From positions 620,001-684,000 of the forward strand of contig NZ_CP111043.1 in the NCBI RefSeq assembly GCF_026250525.1: a stretch of DNA of 64,000 bases, written 5' to 3'. The notes beneath the pieces are model-generated. The model had not been told where the DNA came from. It saw only the letters and a program-made list of their open reading frames with translations, and did no database searches. Below, piece after piece: positions 9,470-17,517 of this stretch; the stretch's first letter is position 1; every line of letters starts with the position of its first letter. This stretch comes from Chondrinema litorale (GTDB lineage Bacteria; Bacteroidota; Bacteroidia; Cytophagales; Flammeovirgaceae). Made by a program: the position numbers and the translations under genes.

Positions 9470-10267
9470 CTATAGCTTTTTTGCACGTTCCCAATACACA
9501 TCCATCTCTTCTAGAGACATCTCACCAAAGCTTTTTCCGTCTTTTTTAGACTCAGATTCAAGGTAATTAAATCGCTTTATAAACTTCTTATTCGTTTTCT
9601 CTAAAGCAGTTTCTGGATTTATACCAATAAATCTGGAATAGTTTACCAAAGAGAACAAAAGGTCGCCAAACTCTGCTTCAGCTTTTTCGCGATCAATTTC
9701 CTTATCTTCTGCTACATTAAATTCATCTTTAAACTCCTGCATCTCTTCTTCTACCTTCTCCCAAACCTGCTCTTTTTTCTCCCAATCGAATCCCACTCCT
9801 CTTGCCTTATCTTGCACGCGAACTGCTTTAACCATTGCTGGTAAAGAAGCAGGCACGCCACCTAAAGTAGATTTGTTCCCTTTCTCTTTCAGTTTAATTA
9901 ATTCCCAATTGCGATTTACATCTTCAGCAGAATTCACATCAACATCTCCATAAATATGCGGATGCCTTCTAATTAGTTTTTCACAAATTCTATTCAACAC
10001 ATCTGCTATATCGAACTGACTTGTTTCAGAAGCAATTTTTGCATAAAACACAATGTGCAACATAAGGTCGCCCAGTTCTTTTGAAACTTCTTCCATATCA
10101 TTCTCCAGAATAGCATCTGAAAGTTCATAAACCTCTTCTATACTCAAATGGCGAAGCGATTCCATAGTTTGCTTTTTATCCCATGGACATTTCGCGCGTA
10201 GATCGTCCATAATATCAAGTAATCTGCCGAATGCTTTAAGTTGTTCGTCTCTGTTACTCTCTGGCAT
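9470..10267 (-). CDS. mazG: Nucleoside triphosphate pyrophosphohydrolase MazG
   Basis: 265 residues with two tandem MazG domains. The first carries 'EEVYELSDAI' and 'KELGDLMLHIVFYA', the second 'EEMQEFKDEF' and 'EFGDLLFSLVNYSR', i.e. the ExxE...ExxD magnesium-binding pattern in both. MazG hydrolyses NTPs and dNTPs to the monophosphate and pyrophosphate, with roles in nucleotide-pool cleaning and (p)ppGpp levels. No mazEF pair is present; in Bacteroidota the gene usually stands alone, as here. Confidence 0.95.
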   Translation of the reverse strand: MPESNRDEQLKAFGRLLDIMDDLRAKCPWDKKQTMESLRHLSIEEVYELSDAILENDMEEVSKELGDLMLHIVFYAKIASETSQFDIADVLNRICEKLIRRHPHIYGDVDVNSAEDVNRNWELIKLKEKGNKSTLGGVPASLPAMVKAVRVQDKARGVGFDWEKKEQVWEKVEEEMQEFKDEFNVAEDKEIDREKAEAEFGDLLFSLVNYSRFIGINPETALEKTNKKFIKRFNYLESESKKDGKSFGEMSLEEMDVYWERAKKL

Positions 10268-10411
10268 AATATATTTTTTATATAATTAATGATTGAATAA
10301 GGCTGCTAACCTGAGATACCTCTTCGAATAAAGCTAATATTATTACTCAGGCATTTTTACAAAACTTAAAAATTGATAATATTACAATTTTAAAGAAAGC
10401 TGGCAATAGTA

Positions 10412-10765
10412 ATGAACCTTATCATAAAAATTGTTTTAATTATTCTGTTTGCATACATCGCAGGCTTATTCTTACCATGGTGGATTATTTCTATAGTTTG
10501 TTTCTTAGTGGTTTTTGTAAATGGAGGCAGTGTTGCCCAAAACTTTCTGGCTGGTTTTCTAGCCATTTTTATTTTATGGTTTGCCCATGCTGCAATTATA
10601 GACTATCAGAATGAACACATTCTTAGCAGCAGAATCGCCATACTTTTCAATTTACCCAATTCATTTTTACTAACCTTAATTACTGCTTTGCTTGGTGGTA
10701 TAGTTGGCGGTTTCTCATCAATCACTGGAAGCCTTTTTAGAAACCTTGTTATCGACAATAATTAA
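10412..10765 (+). CDS. Small membrane protein of unknown function
   Basis: 117 residues with about four hydrophobic helices (roughly 4-22, 24-42, 46-66, 86-108) and almost no polar loops. It begins 144 bases after the divergent mazG start and ends 14 bases before the FMN glutamate-synthase-like gene on the same strand, so the two are probably co-transcribed and may act at the same membrane. I do not recognise a family. Confidence 0.72.
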   Translation: MNLIIKIVLIILFAYIAGLFLPWWIISIVCFLVVFVNGGSVAQNFLAGFLAIFILWFAHAAIIDYQNEHILSSRIAILFNLPNSFLLTLITALLGGIVGGFSSITGSLFRNLVIDNN

Positions 10766-10779
10766 TAAAGATAGAAAAC

Positions 10780-12351
10780 ATGCATATGCTAATTAACTAT
10801 TTTGAAGGCCTCAGTGGAATGTCTCTATTCCTTTATGTAATCCTTTTAATTGTAATAGCTGTATCTATACACGACATAGTTCAGCGAAAACACGCTATTA
10901 AACACAACTTCCCTCTCATTGGTAATTTCAGGTATATGTTGGAAAAAATAGGTCCTGAACTTCGTCAATATATTGTGGCTAACAACAGAGAAGAACTTCC
11001 ATTCAACAGAAGCGAACGCTCTTGGATTTATGCTTCATCAAAAAAAGAAAATAACTATCAGGGTTTTGGTACAGACAAAGACTTGGTCGCACCCGGCCAT
11101 GTATTTGTAAACCCCAGTATGTTTCCTTATCCAGTAAAACCCGGACATATTAGTTACGACAACCCTTACTTCGTACCTTGTGCTAAGGTGATAGGTAAAT
11201 TTCACAAAAGACAGTATCCTTACAGACCACATTCTATTATTAATATATCGGCAATGAGCTTTGGCTCTCTATCTGCCAACGCCATCGAGTCGCTTAATAA
11301 AGGAGCTTTAAAAGTAGGTTGTTATCATAATACAGGAGAAGGCTCTCTTTCTCCATACCACAAACACGGTGCTGATATGGTTTTCCAGATTGGAACTGCC
11401 TATTTCGGGATTAGAGACGAACACGGAAATTTTTCTCTTGACAAACTGGTAAAACTTGTAGAAGATAACCCAACTATTAAAATGATAGAGATTAAACTTT
11501 CACAAGGTGCCAAACCCGGAAAAGGTGGCGTTTTACCAGCTAAAAAAATCAACAAAGAAATCTCTGAGATAAGAGGTATTCCAATGGGAAAAGATGTGGT
11601 TTCACCTTCTTATCACACCGCATTTTCAACCATTCCTGAGATGATTAATTTTATCGAAAAAATTGCTCATGCTACTGGCAGACCTGTGGGAATTAAATCT
11701 GCTATTGGTAAACTAGAAATGTGGCACGACCTCGCCACTTACATGGCAGAAACAAACAAAGGCCCAGATTTTATTACTATAGATGGAGGTGAAGGAGGAA
11801 CAGGTGCAGCACCACCTGCTTTTGCCGATCACGTTTCACTTCCTTTCAACTTCGCATTTGCGAATATTTATAAGATATTTAGTAAAAAAGGATTATCTGA
11901 CAAAATTGCTTTTATAGCCTCTGGCAAACTTGGTTTACCTGCCAATGCATTAAAAGCCATTGCTATGGGAGCAGATTTAATCAATATTGCCAGAGAGGCC
12001 ATGATGTCAATTGGCTGTATTCAGGCTCAGGTTTGCCACACAAACAGATGTCCGGCTGGTATTGCCACTTCAAATAAATGGTTAGCAGCAGGTGTCGATC
12101 CTGCTCTTAAATCAGAAAGATTTTACAATTACATAAAAACCTTTAGAAAAGAGGTATTAGAAATTACACATGCCTGTGGTTACGAACATCCTTGTCAGGT
12201 TACTATGCGAGATGTAGACCTCAGTATGGGCGATAACAACTATACTTTAACCTTACAACAGTGCTTCGACTACGACAAAGTACCGGTTGAATTTCATGGA
12301 ATGCAATCTTTAAAAGACTGCCAGTACTTGGGAACTCCTAGGAATAAGTAA
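10780..12351 (+). CDS. Membrane-anchored FMN-binding glutamate synthase-like protein
   Basis: 523 residues. One N-terminal membrane helix (about 13-33) is followed by the GltB-type FMN-binding barrel: 'INISAMSFGSLSANAIESL', 'TGEGSLSPYHKHGAD', 'GIKSAIGKLEM', 'TIDGGEGGTGAAPPAFADH', and a cysteine cluster 'CHTNRCPAGIATS' like the 3Fe-4S ligand region of glutamate synthase. The glutaminase (class II amidotransferase) domain of true glutamate synthase is absent, so it cannot use glutamine in the usual way. Proteins of this shape are common in Bacteroidota and proteobacteria and their substrate is unknown. Likely an operon with the preceding membrane protein. Confidence 0.9.
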   Translation: MHMLINYFEGLSGMSLFLYVILLIVIAVSIHDIVQRKHAIKHNFPLIGNFRYMLEKIGPELRQYIVANNREELPFNRSERSWIYASSKKENNYQGFGTDKDLVAPGHVFVNPSMFPYPVKPGHISYDNPYFVPCAKVIGKFHKRQYPYRPHSIINISAMSFGSLSANAIESLNKGALKVGCYHNTGEGSLSPYHKHGADMVFQIGTAYFGIRDEHGNFSLDKLVKLVEDNPTIKMIEIKLSQGAKPGKGGVLPAKKINKEISEIRGIPMGKDVVSPSYHTAFSTIPEMINFIEKIAHATGRPVGIKSAIGKLEMWHDLATYMAETNKGPDFITIDGGEGGTGAAPPAFADHVSLPFNFAFANIYKIFSKKGLSDKIAFIASGKLGLPANALKAIAMGADLINIAREAMMSIGCIQAQVCHTNRCPAGIATSNKWLAAGVDPALKSERFYNYIKTFRKEVLEITHACGYEHPCQVTMRDVDLSMGDNNYTLTLQQCFDYDKVPVEFHGMQSLKDCQYLGTPRNK

Positions 12352-12412
12352 AGCACAAACCGACTAACTCAACATTCTTTCGATCAATTATTAAATTATT
12401 TAAACTGCAAAC

Positions 12413-13702
12413 ATGAAGAACTACAACAAATTAATTATCACACTTTTATTGAGTGTGTTTTATCAATTCAGCTATGCTCAACAAACTTTTATTCATTGCG
12501 GAAGCCTAATAGACGGGAAAAGTGATGATGTAATGAAAGAAATGACAATTGTTGTTGAAGACAACAAGATTGTTTCTGTAGAAAAAGGATACAAAAACGT
12601 CGGAAAAAAAGACAAAGTTATCGATTTAAAAGGGCATACTGTAATGCCAGGTCTTATGGATATGCACGTGCATATCGAAGGGCAAACGAGTCCAACCAGA
12701 TACATCGACAGATTCAGATTGAACCCAGCAGATGTAGCCTTAAAGGCAACTCAATATACCGAAATTACGTTAATGGCTGGTTTTACTACTGTGAGAGACT
12801 TAGGTGGATCAGGTGTAAACATGTCTTTAAGAGATGCCATTACAAAAGGCTTTATAGTTGGCCCAAGAATTTACACTGCTGAAAAATCTATCGCGACTAC
12901 TGGTGGCCATGCAGACCCAACCAACGGTGTAAAAAGTGATATGATGGGCGACCCAGGACCAAAAGAAGGGGTTATTAATGGACCAGATGATGCTAGAAAA
13001 GCAGTAAGACAACGCTACAAAAATGGAGCTGATGTAATTAAAATCACGGCTACTGGTGGCGTGCTTAGTGTAGCAAGAGATGGAAAACGCCCACAGTTTA
13101 CAGAAGAGGAGTTAATAGCAATTGTAGAAACTGCGAATGATTATAACATGGTTACTGCAGCGCACGCTCATGGCGACGAAGGTATGAGAAGAGCTGTAGC
13201 AGCAGGAATCAACTCTATCGAACATGGTACATTAATGTCTGAAGAAACCATGGATTTAATGATCGAAAAAGGTACTTATTATGTACCAACTATTATTGCA
13301 GGTAAAACAGCCGAGAAATTTGCGAAAATAGAAGGTTACTACCCTGCTTTGGTAGTTCCTAAAGCATTAGCAATTGGACCAAAAATTCAAGAAACCTTTG
13401 CTAAAGCTTATAAAAAAGGAGTGAAAATAGCTTTTGGAACTGATGCTGGTGTTTACAACCATGGCGACAACTGGATGGAGTTTCAATACATGACAGAAGC
13501 TGGTATGCCTGCAATGGAAGCAATTCAATCTGCTACTATGTCTGCCGCTACTTTACTTCGTGTTGATGATAAATTAGGGTCGATTGAAACCGGAAAATTA
13601 GCAGATATTATCGCTACTCCAGGAAATCCTTTGGAAGATATAGATGCAATGGGTAACATCACATTCGTAATGAAAGACGGAGTGGTTTACAAAGGAGAAT
13701 AA
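12413..13702 (+). CDS. Secreted metal-dependent amidohydrolase (imidazolonepropionase-like)
   Basis: 429 residues with a signal peptide ending 'FSYAQQ' (residues 1-23). The amidohydrolase-superfamily TIM barrel shows the first metal motif 'DMHVHIEG', a lysine segment '[11 protein letters not shown]', the histidines in 'AHAHGD' and 'SIEHGT', and the final aspartate in '[13 protein letters not shown]'; the C-terminal strand ends '[14 protein letters not shown]'. This group includes prolidase-like and N-acyl amino acid hydrolases, and the substrate here is not decidable. A second gene of the same type lies at 17518. hisI follows after nine bases. Confidence 0.9.
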   Translation: MKNYNKLIITLLLSVFYQFSYAQQTFIHCGSLIDGKSDDVMKEMTIVVEDNKIVSVEKGYKNVGKKDKVIDLKGHTVMPGLMDMHVHIEGQTSPTRYIDRFRLNPADVALKATQYTEITLMAGFTTVRDLGGSGVNMSLRDAITKGFIVGPRIYTAEKSIATTGGHADPTNGVKSDMMGDPGPKEGVINGPDDARKAVRQRYKNGADVIKITATGGVLSVARDGKRPQFTEEELIAIVETANDYNMVTAAHAHGDEGMRRAVAAGINSIEHGTLMSEETMDLMIEKGTYYVPTIIAGKTAEKFAKIEGYYPALVVPKALAIGPKIQETFAKAYKKGVKIAFGTDAGVYNHGDNWMEFQYMTEAGMPAMEAIQSATMSAATLLRVDDKLGSIETGKLADIIATPGNPLEDIDAMGNITFVMKDGVVYKGE

Positions 13703-13711
13703 TAAAAAAAT

Positions 13712-14113
13712 ATGTCAAAAAAAGATTTAGAAGAAACCAAAGAAGTTCGCCTCGATTTTGAAAAAAGAGGCGGGCTTCTGCCTGTAATAGTTCAGGATAT
13801 TGATAGCATGGAAATATTAATGCTAGGCTATGCCAACAAAGCAGCTTTTGAAGAAACTGTAAATACTGGTTTGGCCACTTTTTGGAGTACATCCAGAAAC
13901 GAACTCTGGACAAAAGGTAAAACCTCTGGCGACTACCTTGAAATAAGAGAAATTAGGGTAGATTGCGACCAAGACTCAATTGTTTACCAAGTTCACAGAA
14001 AAGGTAGTGGAAGTTGCCACACAAAAAATAGTAAAGGAGAAACAAGAACATCTTGCTTCTACAGAAAAATAAACCAAGAAAATAAATTGGATTATTTAGA
14101 AGGGAATGAATAA
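13712..14113 (+). CDS. hisI: Phosphoribosyl-AMP cyclohydrolase
   Basis: 133 residues covering the complete HisI domain. It contains 'LMLGYANKAAFEET', 'ATFWSTSRNELWTKG', the magnesium-site 'VDCDQDS' and the zinc cysteines in 'GSGSCHTKNSKG' and 'TSCFY'. HisI opens the purine ring of phosphoribosyl-AMP in step three of histidine biosynthesis. In most Bacteroidota it is fused to HisE and lies in the his operon; here it is a stand-alone cyclohydrolase, nine bases after an amidohydrolase gene and with no other his gene in the window. Confidence 0.92.
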   Translation: MSKKDLEETKEVRLDFEKRGGLLPVIVQDIDSMEILMLGYANKAAFEETVNTGLATFWSTSRNELWTKGKTSGDYLEIREIRVDCDQDSIVYQVHRKGSGSCHTKNSKGETRTSCFYRKINQENKLDYLEGNE

Positions 14114-14240
14114 TAGTCTTTTCATTTTTTTGTAACTCATCTATTCTTTTAGCAGTAGTATACCTTTACAACTTACTGCACACAAAGTCGAAATAACAAT
14201 TCTTATTCAAGAATTTAATCGATAATCATAAAACACATAT

Positions 14241-15344
14241 ATGAAAATTTTAATTGTGGGAGGCGGGATTGCAGGTCTCGGTTTAGCTAATATTTTAAAT
14301 AATAAAAGCGACATTGAGATTACTGTAATTGAGAAAGAAGGCGAATGGCACATTGCAGGTTCAGGTCTTTACACTCCTTACAATGGTGTAAAGGTTTTAG
14401 ATGATCTTGGCTTGGGAGAAATGGCAAGAGAAAAAGGGCATATTATTTCACGAAGACTTTTTTTTGATGCCAAAGGACAATCTATACTCGATCTTGATCT
14501 AGAAGAAATATGGGCACAAAAAAAGCCATGCTTGGGTTTAAATAGAAAAGACCTTCACGAGGTACTTTTATCAAACCTAAAAAACCTAAACATCCATTTT
14601 AACTGTACAATCAAACAAGTACAAGAAATTGAGAGTGAGATAAATGTTACATTTTCTAATGGTGAAAAAGCTATATTTGATTTAGTAATTGTTGCAGATG
14701 GTATAAACTCCGAAACACGCAAAGCTACTTTAGGTGATATACCTTTTAGACTAGACCAACACCAAGTTTGCAGGTTACTCATAAACAAACCTGCTAGCAT
14801 CAACAATTGGACAATGTTTGGTAGTAATGATGGCATTTTTTTAATCATTCCCATTAGTAAAGAAATAGCTTATTGCTACATCAGTAATAAGAACAGCGCA
14901 ACGCTATCTAAAGAAGAATTTCTTAAACCTTTTAGAAGTTTTGCAAGCCCAGTATCAGATATATTGAGTAATGAAGACAACTTAAAAAAAGCCTATTGGA
15001 GTAAAGTGGAAGAACTCGCTCCGCTAGAAACTTATGGCAAAAGCAAAGTAGTTTTAATTGGTGATGCTGCACATGCTATGCCTCCATATATGGCTCAAGG
15101 TGGTTCATTAGCATTAGAAGATGCTTACGTTTTAGGTAAAATGATTTTAGAAGGAAATAATAAAGGAAACTGGGCACAAGCTTTTACTGATAAAAGAAAA
15201 GAGAGAATTGATTGGGTAAGGGCTCGAAATAGAAAAAGGGAGCAATTAGCAAAAGTACCTTTCTGGTTAGCTAAAATCGGATTAAGATTTACAGGAAAGA
15301 AAAACTGGATTAAAGACTATTACCCGTTACGAACAGGTGTATAA
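14241..15344 (+). CDS. FAD-dependent monooxygenase (PHBH fold)
   Basis: 367 residues. The N-terminal Rossmann motif 'IVGGGIAGLGLANIL' is followed by 'VIEKEGEW', the DG motif 'VVADGINSETRK' and the second FAD motif 'VLIGDAAHAMPPYMAQGGSLALEDAY', which is the class A flavoprotein monooxygenase pattern (urate hydroxylase / zeaxanthin epoxidase-like). Such enzymes hydroxylate aromatic or isoprenoid substrates with NAD(P)H and oxygen. No signal peptide. It is flanked by AT-rich gaps and appears to be a single-gene unit. Confidence 0.9.
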   Translation: MKILIVGGGIAGLGLANILNNKSDIEITVIEKEGEWHIAGSGLYTPYNGVKVLDDLGLGEMAREKGHIISRRLFFDAKGQSILDLDLEEIWAQKKPCLGLNRKDLHEVLLSNLKNLNIHFNCTIKQVQEIESEINVTFSNGEKAIFDLVIVADGINSETRKATLGDIPFRLDQHQVCRLLINKPASINNWTMFGSNDGIFLIIPISKEIAYCYISNKNSATLSKEEFLKPFRSFASPVSDILSNEDNLKKAYWSKVEELAPLETYGKSKVVLIGDAAHAMPPYMAQGGSLALEDAYVLGKMILEGNNKGNWAQAFTDKRKERIDWVRARNRKREQLAKVPFWLAKIGLRFTGKKNWIKDYYPLRTGV

Positions 15345-15404
15345 ATCTATTTTTTTGAATGAAAGCTTAGTTTTTTTTCAGAAACAACATACAGTGCATA
15401 ACAC

Positions 15405-15455
15405 ATTTCCGGTTAAAAGCTATTTTATTTATTTTGGCAATTTTTAACCGGAAAT
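15405..15455. promoter_or_regulatory. 14-bp perfect inverted repeat before the isomerase/hydrolase operon
   Basis: ATTTCCGGTTAAAA at 15405-15418 is repeated in exact inverted orientation at 15442-15455. The 23-base spacer is AT-rich and contains a TATTTTG-like element similar to the Bacteroidota -7 box. The right arm ends four bases before the start codon at 15460. It could be an operator for a dimeric regulator around the promoter, or an RNA hairpin hiding the ribosome binding region; there is no T-run, so a terminator is unlikely. Confidence 0.6.
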
Positions 15456-15459
15456 CTCC

Positions 15460-16407
15460 ATGAATAAGCCAAGAAGAACTTTTCTAAAAAAAACATCATT
15501 AGCAGCAGGAGCACTTCTTTCTCCTCTCCCACTTTTTCCTGCTACAGATGAAGAAAGCAAAGTCAGTATTCATGTATTTTCCAGACATTTACAGTTTATT
15601 AAATCATTCGATGAGCTCAGTGAGTTTATAGCTTCTTGCGGTTTTGATGGTGCTGACTTAACCATTAAACCTAACGGACATATTCTTCCAGAAGAAGTAG
15701 AAGAAAAGTTACCAGAAGCTGTAACAGCTTTTCAAAAGAGCAACCTCAGCATTAAAACCATCACTACAAATATTACCACTGCAGAGGACATCAACACTTT
15801 TAAGATACTAAAAGCAGCCAACAAAGTCGGCATCAAATATTATCGCATGGGTTACTTCGATTACCTCGATAATGTGGGCATGCCTGAAAGATTATTAAAT
15901 CTTAAGCCGAACATCTGGCAGCTTTCTAAAATGAATTCCGATTTTAAGATTCATGGGGCTTACCATAACCATGTAGGTACAAGAGTTGGGTCTTCTGTTT
16001 GGGATATTTGGGATTTAATAAAAAGTACTTACCCTGAATGGATTGGTTGCCAATTCGACATTAGAAATGCAGTAATTGAAGGTGGCACTTCTTGGCCAAA
16101 CGATTTAAAACTCCTGCATGAATATGTAAAAACAGTTGTAGTAAGAGACTTTAAGTGGGAAAAGAAAGATGGAAAATGGCAGGCAATAAATACACCTTTG
16201 GGAGAAGGCATGGTAGACTTTCCGGCATTTTTTAAGCAGTTAAAAAGCTTTGGCTTTGCCGGCCCTATCTCACTTCATTTTGAGTATCCTCAGCCTGTTG
16301 AGAATAAAATACTTTCTATAACTGAGATTAAAAATAAAACCAAAGAACTGTTGCAGAGAGATTTGCAAAAACTCAAAACTTATCTTCAAGAAGCTGAACT
16401 ACTCTAA
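15460..16407 (+). CDS. Exported sugar phosphate isomerase/epimerase (xylose isomerase-like TIM barrel)
   Basis: 315 residues. It starts with a Tat-type signal 'NKPRRTFLKKTSLAAGALL', indicating export of a folded, probably metal-binding protein. The body is an AP endonuclease family 2 / xylose isomerase-like barrel: 'GFDGADLTIKPNGHI', 'YHNHVGTRVGSSVWD', 'GCQFDIRNAVIEGG', 'VVVRDFKWEK' and 'FAGPISLHFEY' carry the expected metal-site His, Asp and Glu residues. Such exported proteins in Bacteroidota act in sugar or sugar-acid catabolism. The alpha/beta hydrolase follows after three bases, so the two form an operon. Confidence 0.87.
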   Translation: MNKPRRTFLKKTSLAAGALLSPLPLFPATDEESKVSIHVFSRHLQFIKSFDELSEFIASCGFDGADLTIKPNGHILPEEVEEKLPEAVTAFQKSNLSIKTITTNITTAEDINTFKILKAANKVGIKYYRMGYFDYLDNVGMPERLLNLKPNIWQLSKMNSDFKIHGAYHNHVGTRVGSSVWDIWDLIKSTYPEWIGCQFDIRNAVIEGGTSWPNDLKLLHEYVKTVVVRDFKWEKKDGKWQAINTPLGEGMVDFPAFFKQLKSFGFAGPISLHFEYPQPVENKILSITEIKNKTKELLQRDLQKLKTYLQEAELL

Positions 16408-16410
16408 CTT

Positions 16411-17283
16411 ATGAAAGCACTCCTATTCCTTATTATTAATATTACCCTTATATCAATTAATTTAAATACTTTTGCTCAAGAAAATCCTGATTTCTACCAT
16501 CAAATTCCAGATATCAAACCCAAAACACTTTTATACAAAGTAACCCCTCAAGATTCTCTTTATGTAGATGTGTATTACCCCAATAATTTTAAGGAAGGAG
16601 ATAAAAAACCAGCCATTGTATTTTACTTTGGCGGAGGTTGGGTAAAAGGAACCAGAGATCATTTAAAAAAACAAAGCCAGTATCTGGCATCAAAAGGAAT
16701 GATCGCCATTACTGCCGATTATCGCACTCAATCTGAACATAACACAACACCCATAGAAGCCATGCAAGATGCTCGGTCTGCCATGAGATGGGTGAAACAA
16801 AATGCTGAATCATTAGGTATCGATATTGAAAAACTGGCTGCTGGTGGTGGCTCTGCCGGTGGGCATTTGGCAGCAGTAACAGCCACTTTAAATAAATATG
16901 ATGACCCCAAAGATGATTTATGTATCAGCACTAAACCAAAAGCATTGGTGTTGTTCAATCCTGTAATAGATACCACGCCCAAAGGCTATGGAGCCGAAAA
17001 AATGGGAAAAGATCAAAAGAAAGCCTCGCCAGTCCATCATGTAAAAAAAGGTCTCCCTCCAACAATTATTTTTCATGGAACAGCGGATGTAACTGTGCCA
17101 TTCGAAAATGTAAAACGGTTTGAAGAATTGATGTTTAAAAAAGGAAATGAATGTGTACTAGTACCTTTCGAAGGTCAAGCACATGGCTTTTTTAACTACA
17201 AAGAAGGGAATGAAAAGTATTTTGAGGAAACTGTAAAAAGAATGGAGGTTTTTCTTAGAGAAAAAGGCTATCTACCGAATTAA
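16411..17283 (+). CDS. Secreted alpha/beta hydrolase (esterase/acetylxylan-esterase-like)
   Basis: 290 residues with a signal peptide ending 'NTFAQE'. The HSL/BD-FAE type alpha/beta hydrolase features are the oxyanion segment 'YFGGGWVKG' (GGG in place of HGG), the nucleophile elbow 'AAGGGSAGGHLAA', an acid in 'FHGTADVTVPFENV' and the catalytic histidine in 'GQAHGFFNY'. It probably removes acyl groups from carbohydrates, which would fit its operon partner, an exported sugar isomerase/epimerase; this is inferred from context. Confidence 0.88.
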   Translation: MKALLFLIINITLISINLNTFAQENPDFYHQIPDIKPKTLLYKVTPQDSLYVDVYYPNNFKEGDKKPAIVFYFGGGWVKGTRDHLKKQSQYLASKGMIAITADYRTQSEHNTTPIEAMQDARSAMRWVKQNAESLGIDIEKLAAGGGSAGGHLAAVTATLNKYDDPKDDLCISTKPKALVLFNPVIDTTPKGYGAEKMGKDQKKASPVHHVKKGLPPTIIFHGTADVTVPFENVKRFEELMFKKGNECVLVPFEGQAHGFFNYKEGNEKYFEETVKRMEVFLREKGYLPN

Positions 17284-17287
17284 ATAT

Positions 17288-17476
17288 TTAAGCTGCTATA
17301 GCTAAACTTTCTACATTTGAGGCAAAAAAAAGAGGAAAATGACCTTTCTGATGTTTCATTTTCCTCGTATAACTTTTCTTGCTTTTTACAACCCGTGTTT
17401 TCAGGGTATTTGAAGCTGCGACTTTCATCGACTGTAAATTCGATTGATTGTTTTTCTTTTTCTTCTTTTTTGCCAT
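17288..17476 (-). CDS. Small strongly basic protein, unrecognised
   Basis: 62 residues starting with ATG. The N-terminus is a run of lysines ('AKKKKKKNNQSNLQS') and the centre 'RVVKSKKSYTRKMKHQKG' is also highly basic; the last 18 residues are hydrophobic. It lies between two plus-strand genes on the opposite strand. A classic terminator hairpin with eight T sits inside the 3' third of the ORF, which supports a real short minus-strand transcript but leaves open whether the full ORF is translated. A nucleic-acid-binding role would fit the charge but is only a guess. Confidence 0.5.
   Translation of the reverse strand: MAKKKKKKNNQSNLQSMKVAASNTLKTRVVKSKKSYTRKMKHQKGHFPLFFASNVESLAIAA
17324..17366 (-). 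terminator. Rho-independent terminator inside the small basic ORF
   Basis: On the minus strand, 11-bp perfect arms (17356-17366 and 17332-17342) with a 13-base loop are followed at once by eight T (17324-17331). The T-run is on the minus side only, so it ends a minus-strand transcript beginning near 17500. Confidence 0.75.
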
Positions 17477-17517
17477 TTTACATTAAATTTTACTAAAACT
17501 CAACAAACACGACAATC

